A stretch of 64,000 nt of DNA from Anaerolineae bacterium (GTDB taxonomy: Bacteria; Chloroflexota; Anaerolineae; Anaerolineales; UBA4823): assembly GCA_003327455.1 (NCBI GenBank), contig QOQU01000005.1, forward strand, positions 186,001 through 250,000, written 5' to 3'. Shown here one piece after another: positions 1 to 7,098 of the stretch. Below the pieces are notes generated by a model that ran no database searches, was not told the origin of the DNA, and saw only the letters and a list, made by a program, of their open reading frames with translations. Position 1 is the stretch's first letter, and every line of letters starts with the position of its first letter. Both the position numbers and the translations under genes were made by a program.

Positions 1-169
1 CAACCCAGGTGGCTAACAGGACGCCTGCGCCGGCAATCCAGCGCAGTTTTATCAGCCAGGAAACGCTGGATACCAGTTCAGCTTTGACCAGATTGCGGGT
101 AATCCCCGTCTGTGAAACGTCCAGATACAGCCGCTCAAACGAGTCTCCATTGGATTTGGAGAATCCCAT
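1..169 (-). CDS. Sensor histidine kinase, N-terminal fragment (cut by window edge)
   Basis: Only the first 56 codons lie in the window. The ATG at 169 has GAGGG a few bases upstream and lies 11 bases after the response-regulator stop, so the two genes are co-transcribed. The fragment begins MGFSKSNGDSFERLYLDVSQ and at about residues 40-56 enters a hydrophobic segment (LRWIAGAGVLLATWV), the likely first membrane helix. No kinase domain is visible. The call as a membrane-bound histidine kinase rests on position next to a receiver gene and on the short cytoplasmic lead plus membrane helix. It could be another membrane protein. Confidence 0.5.
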   Translation of the reverse strand, partial: MGFSKSNGDSFERLYLDVSQTGITRNLVKAELVSSVSWLIKLRWIAGAGVLLATWV

Positions 170-180
170 TCATCCCTCGA

Positions 181-582
181 TCAACCAGGTAGCAATTCCT
201 TGACCTTTGCCACCAACACCTCGGGGTCAACAGGTTTTTCAAGGAAGACTTCCACTGGCAAGTAATCTGAATCAGGGGCAAAGCGCAGCGGTGTGGTGGT
301 GTGAATGGCGGTCAGCATCAGGATGGGAATATCGCGAAACTCTTTATATTCAGAATTGGGGTCAGGGCTATGTAAGGCTAAGGCAACCTGAAAACCGGCT
401 GTGGCAGTGTCCATCATTACATCCAGGACGATCAAATCCGGTCGCAGCTTCTTGACCAGCTCTAACCCCTCCTCTGAGGTTTTCGCTTCGCTGACTTGAT
501 AACCAGCCGCTTCCAGCGGCAAGCGAACGGTAAGTCGTTGATCAGCGTCATCGTCAATGATTAGAATGTGTTTTTTGCTCAT
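181..582 (-). CDS. Single-domain response regulator (receiver only)
   Basis: A CheY-like receiver of 133 residues with no output domain. The acidic pocket (IIDDDAD), phospho-acceptor Asp (LIVLDVMMD), Thr in LMLTAIH and Lys in FLEKPVD are all present. The beta3-alpha3 loop is longer than in CheY and reads DTATAGFQVALALHSPDPNS. I chose the ATG at 582 because it overlaps the stop of the maturation protease as ATGA, which indicates translational coupling. An in-frame ATG at 597 adds five residues. Its place as the penultimate visible gene of a hydrogenase operon, just before a probable kinase gene, suggests signalling tied to redox or H2 state. The target is unknown. Confidence 0.85.
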   Translation of the reverse strand: MSKKHILIIDDDADQRLTVRLPLEAAGYQVSEAKTSEEGLELVKKLRPDLIVLDVMMDTATAGFQVALALHSPDPNSEYKEFRDIPILMLTAIHTTTPLRFAPDSDYLPVEVFLEKPVDPEVLVAKVKELLPG

Positions 583-1085
583 CTCTCTCTCTTCCATAAT
601 TCTCCAAGGATATGTTTGATGATCTCAGGTATTGCGGCTTGTACGGGTGGACTGAGTTCTTCGCTGATCTCCAATCGTTCGGGTTCCACACCGTAAATCA
701 AAACTTCTTCGGGCAACTTTCCCAATGCCTCTGCCAGCTCCAATGCCTGCGCCACTCCTGTTTCATGCAAAGACAGACCCTGCCCGCCGGCAAAATACCT
801 GACATCCTCTGCTCGAAAACGACGCCAGGCCCCGGGCTTTTCGCCCATTTGCACTGCGTCAATAATGATGACCCGCTTCCATCCATCCATCCGTAATACC
901 AGATTGATTCCGCTGACTGCGGCGACCTCAACCGCTACTCCAGCCGGCAAGTTGTGGCGGGTCAACTCTTCTGCCACGCGTACCCCAAGCCCATCATCCC
1001 CGTAGAGGGTGTTTCCCACCCCAAGGATCAGAGTCGGTCGTTGCTCTTCAGGGATGGATGGGTCTTGAGGCACGTTTAATGGCAC
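579..1085 (-). CDS. NiFe-hydrogenase maturation endopeptidase (HycI/HoxW family)
   Basis: This protease clips the C-terminal tail of the large hydrogenase subunit once nickel is in place. The family signature GVGNTLYGDDGLG is at the start of the fold and carries the nickel-sensing acidic residue. SLHETGV supplies the conserved His. The gene lies directly downstream of hydA, its expected substrate. The start is unclear: GTG at 1124 would overlap the codons of the conserved end of hydA, and GTG at 1085 lies 5 bases after the hydA stop and would allow re-initiation. None has a clear Shine-Dalgarno sequence. The stop overlaps the receiver gene by ATGA. Confidence 0.85.
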   Translation of the reverse strand: MPLNVPQDPSIPEEQRPTLILGVGNTLYGDDGLGVRVAEELTRHNLPAGVAVEVAAVSGINLVLRMDGWKRVIIIDAVQMGEKPGAWRRFRAEDVRYFAGGQGLSLHETGVAQALELAEALGKLPEEVLIYGVEPERLEISEELSPPVQAAIPEIIKHILGELWKRER

Positions 1086-1090
1086 AGCGC

Positions 1091-2374
1091 TTAGCGGTGA
1101 ATTTTCAAGACATGCACACTGCACGAAATGCAGGGGTCATACGCACGCACCAACATCTCTAAATCCAATTGCATTTCGGATTCGGGTTTGTGCATCACTT
1201 TTGGCACCCAGGCGCGCATGTCATGCTCGAGATTATTAATGTTCTGATTGGTTGGGATGATACAGTTCGCAGCGGTGATACGGCCATCTTCTCCGATGGC
1301 ATAGTGATGGATCAATAAGCCGCGCGGGACTTCCGCTACGCCAACGCCCTCGCCAGGCATCCGTTTGACCGGTGCCGGCTCTTCGGGTTGTACACCGCGA
1401 TTCAAGAGTTCTTCAATAATGCGAATCGAATCCTCTGTGCTATGCACGATCTCAACCACCTGGGCGGCAGAATTCAGGAAGGTATTGGTCACTTTGGGTT
1501 TCATCCCCAACGCCGCCGCAGCTTCCTTTGCCTTGGGGTGTAGCAGATCATAATTGTTATTAAAGCGTGCCAATGCTCCTACCATGAGCGATTCGCGCTT
1601 GTTGCGGGTGAATTTGGCGGTCGAGTGGGGTACCATAAACTCGTTGGTCACTTCTTTATAGCGCTCAGGTGGAACACGCACTCCATCGCTGGTGACGATA
1701 TCCCCATCGATAAAGGCATATTCATCGGGCTTGCTCAATGAGACGTACTCGGTATCTCGTTCAAATTCTGGCCAGGGTAACTTGGAGAACAACTCGACGG
1801 TTGCTTCAACATCTTTACGCGAGTCGATCAAGCGTTGACGCATGGCTTCCAGTTCTGACATTTTCGGGAAGTGCGTGAATCCACCCACCACCATGGCAAT
1901 CGGATGGGTATGCCGCCCGGTGACCATCGCGCATAGATCGCCTGCCAGTTTCTTCATCCGCAAAGCCCGTAGCACCACCTCGGGATGCGTACCTACCAGG
2001 GGGATGACACTGCCTACCCCCAGGAAATCCGGCGCAACCAGCATGTAGACATGCAAAATATGGCTATCCAGGATTTCGCCATGAAAGGTCAATTTTCGCA
2101 AAAGCCAACTCTGCTCGCTGAGCTCCACGCCTAACGCTTTTTCGGATGCCCGCAAAGAGGCTGTGGCATGTCCGGTGGCACAAATGCCACAGATTCGGCT
2201 GGTAATGTGAGAAGCCTCGCTGTAGGGACGACCGCGTAACATCGCTTCGAAGAAGCGAGGGGTTTCAACCACCTCAAACCGACAGGTCTTTAATTCACCG
2301 TTTTCGACTTCAACAACGATATTACCGTGTCCTTCTACCCGGGTGACGTGATGGACATCAATTCGTTTATTCAT
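1091..2374 (-). CDS. hydA: NiFe-hydrogenase large (alpha) subunit, group 3b type
   Basis: The 427-residue catalytic subunit carries the NiFe(CN)2CO site. The two cysteine pairs are visible: RICGICATGH (C62, C65, H69) and DPCISCSVH (C415, C418, H421). The residues after H421 (VLKIHR) form a short tail to be removed by the downstream protease. Such a short tail and the DPCISCSVH form fit the archaeal-type soluble NAD(P) hydrogenase/sulfhydrogenase family. I chose ATG 2374 because MNKRIDVHHVTRVEGHG matches the family start and AGAAAGGG lies upstream. A longer in-frame extension to 2455 would run back into hydD. The hydD stop is 4 bases upstream. Confidence 0.94.
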   Translation of the reverse strand: MNKRIDVHHVTRVEGHGNIVVEVENGELKTCRFEVVETPRFFEAMLRGRPYSEASHITSRICGICATGHATASLRASEKALGVELSEQSWLLRKLTFHGEILDSHILHVYMLVAPDFLGVGSVIPLVGTHPEVVLRALRMKKLAGDLCAMVTGRHTHPIAMVVGGFTHFPKMSELEAMRQRLIDSRKDVEATVELFSKLPWPEFERDTEYVSLSKPDEYAFIDGDIVTSDGVRVPPERYKEVTNEFMVPHSTAKFTRNKRESLMVGALARFNNNYDLLHPKAKEAAAALGMKPKVTNTFLNSAAQVVEIVHSTEDSIRIIEELLNRGVQPEEPAPVKRMPGEGVGVAEVPRGLLIHHYAIGEDGRITAANCIIPTNQNINNLEHDMRAWVPKVMHKPESEMQLDLEMLVRAYDPCISCSVHVLKIHR

Positions 2375-2378
2375 AGAA

Positions 2379-3143
2379 CTACCCTTTCTGCAACAGTTTC
2401 TCACGTACCTGATAGGTGGTGAACATCGTATAAATGGCGGTGATGTCCTCCACACTCAAACCAGCTTCTGCCAGGACGTCTTTCATCGAATCTTGATTGG
2501 GATTGGTAATGAAACCGCGACAAGCCTCACAGGAGGAGCCATAGGTTGGGCAGATCGCTCCACACCCTGCCCGCGTCACCGGGCCCAGACAGACCTTCCC
2601 TTTGGTGTACATGCACACATTTTCTTTCAATCGACACTCTACACACACGGGATGATCGGGGATAGGAGGCTTCTTCCCCAGGAGGAGCGCCTTGACGACG
2701 GCAATAAATTCTTTGCGGTCAATCGGGCAACCAGGAATTGCAAAGTCAACCGGAATGACCGCTTCGATCGGGCGAGCATCGTACGTCTCGTACCATTCCC
2801 ATTTATCCCCATAAACGTATTTGCGCACTTCTTCGAGGGGATGCAAGGCTTTGAGAGCGTTGACACCACCTAGATGGGCACAGGTGCCGAGGGCAACCAC
2901 AATGCTGGCCTGTTCGCGAATGGCTTTCAAACGAGCCTCATCGCTCTGGCGTGTGCATGATCCTTCCACAAATGCAATTTGATAATCCTGTCCTTTCTCG
3001 CTCATTGCCTCGCGAAACTGGACAATTTCAACCGCATTGAGCAATTCGGGGTGGTCTTGAAGCGAATCGACCACCGTCAATTGACAACCCTCGCAACTGG
3101 TAAAATCAAAGAATGCAATTTTTGGTTTGCCGTTGGCGCTCAT
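2379..3143 (-). CDS. hydD: NiFe-hydrogenase small (delta) subunit
   Basis: The electron-transfer subunit of 254 residues holds the iron-sulfur clusters that take electrons from the NiFe site. Cysteine groups are C17xxC20 in FTSCEGC, GSCTR, LGTCAHLGG and IPGCP for the proximal cluster, followed by a Cys-rich C-terminal half (CVECRLKENVC, CLGPVTRAGCGAICP, SSCEAC) for further clusters. The ATG overlaps the hydG stop as ATGA and GGAGGAGG lies upstream. There is no twin-arginine signal, so the enzyme is cytoplasmic, as expected for group 3. Confidence 0.93.
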   Translation of the reverse strand: MSANGKPKIAFFDFTSCEGCQLTVVDSLQDHPELLNAVEIVQFREAMSEKGQDYQIAFVEGSCTRQSDEARLKAIREQASIVVALGTCAHLGGVNALKALHPLEEVRKYVYGDKWEWYETYDARPIEAVIPVDFAIPGCPIDRKEFIAVVKALLLGKKPPIPDHPVCVECRLKENVCMYTKGKVCLGPVTRAGCGAICPTYGSSCEACRGFITNPNQDSMKDVLAEAGLSVEDITAIYTMFTTYQVREKLLQKG

Positions 3144-4009
3144 AATGCCTCCTCCAGGCCCTTAATCTCGCGGTAACTGAACACCGGGCCAGACTGACAT
3201 GCATAGATATTATTGATTTGACAGTGACCACACTTCCCTACCCCACATTTCATCCTGCGTTCCAGGGATAGGTAGATATTGCCTTCGGAAATTCCTTTGC
3301 CAAAGAACTCCATCAAGACAAAGCGGTACATTACCGGTGGACCGCAGGTGATACCAACCGTGTTGCGTGGGTAAATCGAGATGTTCTTGAACAGTGTCGT
3401 AACCACACCGACATTTCCTGTCCAGGTTTCATCGCCGCGGTCAACGGTCACGTGCAGTTCGACATCCTCCCGTTCGCCCCAGGCTTTTAACTCATCTTTG
3501 AATAACAATTCACCCGGGTTGCGCGCTCCGTAGAGGATAATCACGCGTCCGTATTGCGCGCGTTCGTCCAGCACTTGATTAATCAACGAGCGTAGCGGTG
3601 CCAGACCAAGCCCACCCGGAACAAAGAGAATATCTTTGCCGCGAAAGTTTTCGTAAGGGAAACCCCGTCCAAATGGGCCACGTAAGCCGACCTTATCGCC
3701 TGGCTTCAGGTTATGTAAGGCGGTTGTGACATCACCCACTTTGCGCACGCAAAGTTCGAAAGTGCCGTTACTGCGGCTGGGAGAGCTGCTAATGCTGATC
3801 GGCGCCTCTCCGACGCCAAACACCGAGACTTCCATGAATTGCCCTGGGCGATGACCAAGGGACATTCCATTGGGCAGCTCAATGGTAAACACTTTCTCGA
3901 GGGCCGTCATGGGACGGATATCAACAATCGTTGCCAGATAAGGCAGGTAAATATCCTGTTCCATGTTTGGAAAGACTTGTGTTTGAGGGTAACTCGCTAT
4001 GGCAACCAT
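3140..4009 (-). CDS. hydG: Hydrogenase gamma subunit, FAD/NAD(P)-binding with 2Fe-2S
   Basis: This ferredoxin-NADP reductase-like diaphorase subunit passes electrons between the hydrogenase and NAD(P). The FAD-binding barrel includes RPGQFMEVS. The nucleotide fold includes DILFVPGGLGLAPLRSLI. A C-terminal 2Fe-2S motif, CGVGKCGHCQ with a later Cys in IYACQSG, ends the 289-residue chain, which is the domain order of sulfhydrogenase gamma and dihydroorotate dehydrogenase electron-transfer subunits. GGGAG lies 7 bases before the ATG at 4009. The gene starts 3 bases after hydB. The neighbours decide for hydrogenase over PyrK. Confidence 0.92.
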   Translation of the reverse strand: MVAIASYPQTQVFPNMEQDIYLPYLATIVDIRPMTALEKVFTIELPNGMSLGHRPGQFMEVSVFGVGEAPISISSSPSRSNGTFELCVRKVGDVTTALHNLKPGDKVGLRGPFGRGFPYENFRGKDILFVPGGLGLAPLRSLINQVLDERAQYGRVIILYGARNPGELLFKDELKAWGEREDVELHVTVDRGDETWTGNVGVVTTLFKNISIYPRNTVGITCGPPVMYRFVLMEFFGKGISEGNIYLSLERRMKCGVGKCGHCQINNIYACQSGPVFSYREIKGLEEAL

Positions 4010-4012
4010 ATC

Positions 4013-5053
4013 TTAACTCCCAGCTTCTTGTTGTCGGTACAGCTCATTAAAGACGCTGACCGGAGTAATATCGACCAGACATGCCCGCGCGCAACGCCCG
4101 CAACCAACGCAACCCAGATGTTTGTGGGCATCCAATATATATTTGCCTTTGCGCATGAAGCGATGCCGTTGACGGAGAGCGCGGCTGGCTCGGAAGTTGT
4201 GTCCACCAGCTACGGTAGCAAATTCATCCAACTGGCAAGAATCCCACTGGCGCACTCGCTGACCGTCAACCAGGTTCAGTTCGACTTCATCACGGACATC
4301 AAAGCAGAAGCAGGTCGGGCAAACATTCGTGCAGGCGGCACAGGCAAGGCAGCGGTCTCCCAGTTCTTGCCATAAGGGACTCTTCATGCTCAATTCAAGT
4401 ATCGATGGTAATTCGCTTACGTCAAAGTCCAGGCGGTAGGGGAATTTGGGCCATTTCGCACTGATTACAGCATTGAGTTGCTGGATATCTTCTTTTTCCG
4501 CCGTGCGGGCATTGGCGTATTTTGCTAACAATTGCTCGCCAGCTTGCGTCCCCACATCCACAGCATAGCGATCACCCAGATCGGTCAAATGGAGGTCGTA
4601 ACCTTCATCCGCAGTCAGCGTTCCCATGCTTTTGCAGAAGGAATGTTCATCGCAGGGATTGAGACATTCAATGCTGACAATCAGAGTTTTCTTGCGGCGG
4701 TTCATGTAGTGGATGTCGTACTGACCACTCGAGAAGACCGTATCTAAGAGTTGAATCGCATGAAGGTCACAGGTATGTACTCCAAGGATCACCGTGGGAG
4801 GTGTTTCAGGAGGATCTTGTAAGACGCCGCCATTCTGTCGGGTGTATTTGAATAATACTTCTCGGGTTGGTAAGAGGAATTTCTTGGGCGGCAGCAAAGT
4901 GGTAGGGTAATCCATGCGCAACTCGGCGGGATCATGGATTTCCTCGAAGACATAGGCGCCGTTCTTTGGCGTGGGTCCCGCAACGCGATAATCCGCTTGC
5001 ATGCGGGAGACAAAATCTTGAAAGGCTGGTTTGGGAAGAATCGTGAGGCTCAC
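4013..5053 (-). CDS. hydB: Hydrogenase beta subunit, two 4Fe-4S clusters
   Basis: The first gene of the hydrogenase operon encodes a 346-residue iron-sulfur protein of the HydB/anaerobic sulfite reductase A type. Two 4Fe-4S motifs are visible: CLACAACTNVCPTCF at about residue 233 and CVGCGRCARAC at about residue 314. It probably wires HydG to HydDA and, in relatives, may allow sulfur or polysulfide reduction. The start is a GTG (codons GTG AGC CTC) with AGAGGAG 6 bases upstream. The nearby ATG, two bases further upstream, is followed at once by a stop and cannot be used. A strong promoter region with an activator-like palindrome precedes it. Confidence 0.92.
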   Translation of the reverse strand: MSLTILPKPAFQDFVSRMQADYRVAGPTPKNGAYVFEEIHDPAELRMDYPTTLLPPKKFLLPTREVLFKYTRQNGGVLQDPPETPPTVILGVHTCDLHAIQLLDTVFSSGQYDIHYMNRRKKTLIVSIECLNPCDEHSFCKSMGTLTADEGYDLHLTDLGDRYAVDVGTQAGEQLLAKYANARTAEKEDIQQLNAVISAKWPKFPYRLDFDVSELPSILELSMKSPLWQELGDRCLACAACTNVCPTCFCFDVRDEVELNLVDGQRVRQWDSCQLDEFATVAGGHNFRASRALRQRHRFMRKGKYILDAHKHLGCVGCGRCARACLVDITPVSVFNELYRQQEAGS

Positions 5054-5101
5054 ATTTTGCTCCTCTAGGCTAAGATTACAGGAAACATTCTCTATTCTTT
5101 C

Positions 5102-5152
5102 TCAACCTAATATACTCAAGCCCGACGAGAATGAATAGTGAGTTTTGTCACA
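5102..5152 (-). promoter_or_regulatory. hyd operon promoter with CRP/FNR-type palindrome
   Basis: On the minus strand, TGTGA-CAAAAC-TCACT (5152-5137) matches the CRP-type consensus TGTGA-N6-TCACA at nine of ten positions. The -10 candidate TATATT is at 5114-5109, giving a start near 5102. The centre of the palindrome (5144.5) is then about 42 bases upstream, the class II activator position. No good -35 box is present, which fits an activator-dependent promoter. Which CRP/FNR-family protein binds is unknown. Confidence 0.55.
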
Positions 5153-5196
5153 CAATTCATTGCCAATTTTTCCAATCGGATAAGATAACTCTGATA

Positions 5197-7098
5197 TTAA
5201 CCGACAGCTTCAGGGAGCGGTTCAAACTGGCTGCGATATAACTCGGCATAGAAACCATTGCGTTGAAGAAGAGACTCGTGATCTCCCTGCTCAACGATGT
5301 TTCCATCCTTAATAACCAGAATGAGATCGGCGTTGCGAATGGTTGAAAGCCGATGGGCAATGATAAAACTGGTGCGACCCTGCATCATCTTCTCCATGGC
5401 GGCTTGAATCAGCAATTCGGTATGGGTGTCCACGGAACTGGTTGCTTCGTCCAGAATCAGCATCTGGGGTTGGATCAGGATGGCGCGCGCAATGGTCATC
5501 AGTTGTTTTTGTCCCTGTGACAGGTTGGTTACCTCTTCGTTTAAAACCATGTTGTAACCTTCGGGTAAGGTGCGGATAAAGTGGTCAATGTTTGCAGCCT
5601 GAGCGGCTTGAACGACTTCGAAGTCACTGGCGGCGGGATAACCGTAGCGAATGTTCTCCAATATGGTTCCGTTGAATAACCAGGCGTCCTGCAAGACCAT
5701 ACCGAACAGGCAACGCAAGTCGCCGCGCGGGAATTGGCGAATATCTACCCCATCGATTAAGATCGCTCCTCGATCGACATCATAGAAACGCATGAGCAAT
5801 TTGACCAGAGTCGTCTTGCCGGCACCGGTTGGTCCGACAATCGCTACCTTTTGACCAGCCTGGATTTTGGCAGAGAAGTTCTTGATCACCATCTGATCGG
5901 GTTGATATCCAAAATAGACCTCGCGAAACTCCACATTGCCGCGTATCTCACGCAAGGGCATAACCGTTTGCGTATCCAGAGGTTCTTCTTCTTGTGCCAG
6001 AAAATCAAATACCCGCTCGGCTGCTGCGGCGGTTTGTTGCAGAACATTGGAAATGTTGGCAATTTGGGTGATCGGTTGGGTGAACATGCGGACGTATTGA
6101 ATGAAAGCCTGAATATCACCGACGGCGATCACCTTCCTTATAACCAGCCATCCGCCGATGATGGTCACGGCGACAAAACCCAGGTTGCCCATAAAGCCCA
6201 TTAAGGGCATCATCACACCAGAAAAGAATTGGGCTTTCCAGGCGGCATCGTAAAGTCGATTGTTCAAAAGGTCAAATTTCTGGAGACTTTTCTGCTCGCC
6301 ATTGAAGATTTTGATCACCTGATGCGCGCCAAATGACTCCTCTACATGACCGTTGACATGTCCGATTTGATCCTGCTGCTCAGAGAAATAGCGTTGCGAA
6401 TTGCGGATGATCACCATCACCAAAAAGAAAGACAAAGGGACCATTACCAGAGCAACCAGGGTCATGATCCAGTTAATCGAAAGCATCATGACCAAGACAC
6501 CAACAACGGTAGCCAAAGAGGTAATGATTTGGGTAAGGCTCTGGTTCAATGTCTGATTGATGGTATCCACATCATTGGTAAGAAAAGAAAGCACCTCTCC
6601 ATGGGTAGTTTTATCGAAATAGCGAAATGGCAGGCGTTGGATTTTTTGCATCACATCCTTGCGTAAGCGATAGGTGATCTTCAAGGCAATATCTGCCATC
6701 AACCACCCCTGCCAGAAATTTAAGAGGGCAGAAATCCCATAAAGGCCTAAAGTGATCAACAAAAAGCGCCGAATCGTCCCGAAGTCGATGCTTCCCCTGC
6801 CGCTCATTTGGGCAATCACCCCTTCGAATAACGTTGTGGTCGCCATTCCGAGCACTTTTGGCCCGAAGATCATCAGGATGGTAGAAATCAAAGCCATACC
6901 GCTAACGAGCACAACTGCCAGTCGGTATTCGCCAAGGTACTGCAGAAGTTTACGCAATGCTCCTTTGAGATCGCGGGCTTTCTCCACCCTGCCCATTCCT
7001 GCCAGATGTGGGCGCCCTCCAAATGGCCCTGGCCCTCTTCCTGGACCCATGGCTGGTGGCAGACTGCGATTTCGGTGAGAGACGGGTTGTTGATTCAT
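5197..7098 (-). CDS. ABC exporter half-transporter, consensus-site subunit
   Basis: A 633-residue permease-ATPase fusion of the MdlB/LmrD/BmrA type. The N-terminal 35 residues are Gly/Pro/Arg-rich and cytoplasmic, then six membrane helices run to about residue 340. The ATPase domain has Walker A GPTGAGKTT, Q-loop VLQDAWLF, signature LSQGQKQ, Walker B LILDEATSSVD with the catalytic Glu, and switch His in IIAHRLSTI. The signature is LSQGQ, not LSGGQ, while the partner has the opposite set of defects, as in heterodimeric exporters. The start overlaps the partner stop by ATGA. Substrate is unknown; drug or lipid export is typical for this family with MarR control. Confidence 0.92.
   Translation of the reverse strand: MNQQPVSHRNRSLPPAMGPGRGPGPFGGRPHLAGMGRVEKARDLKGALRKLLQYLGEYRLAVVLVSGMALISTILMIFGPKVLGMATTTLFEGVIAQMSGRGSIDFGTIRRFLLITLGLYGISALLNFWQGWLMADIALKITYRLRKDVMQKIQRLPFRYFDKTTHGEVLSFLTNDVDTINQTLNQSLTQIITSLATVVGVLVMMLSINWIMTLVALVMVPLSFFLVMVIIRNSQRYFSEQQDQIGHVNGHVEESFGAHQVIKIFNGEQKSLQKFDLLNNRLYDAAWKAQFFSGVMMPLMGFMGNLGFVAVTIIGGWLVIRKVIAVGDIQAFIQYVRMFTQPITQIANISNVLQQTAAAAERVFDFLAQEEEPLDTQTVMPLREIRGNVEFREVYFGYQPDQMVIKNFSAKIQAGQKVAIVGPTGAGKTTLVKLLMRFYDVDRGAILIDGVDIRQFPRGDLRCLFGMVLQDAWLFNGTILENIRYGYPAASDFEVVQAAQAANIDHFIRTLPEGYNMVLNEEVTNLSQGQKQLMTIARAILIQPQMLILDEATSSVDTHTELLIQAAMEKMMQGRTSFIIAHRLSTIRNADLILVIKDGNIVEQGDHESLLQRNGFYAELYRSQFEPLPEAVG

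Noticed and set aside
2493-2873. 126-codon plus-strand frame opposite hydD
   Set aside because: It mirrors the Cys-rich hydD sequence in antisense and has no coding features of its own.
3839-4375. 178-codon plus-strand frame opposite hydG and hydB
   Set aside because: Overlaps two conserved genes with cluster motifs; composition follows the antisense strand.
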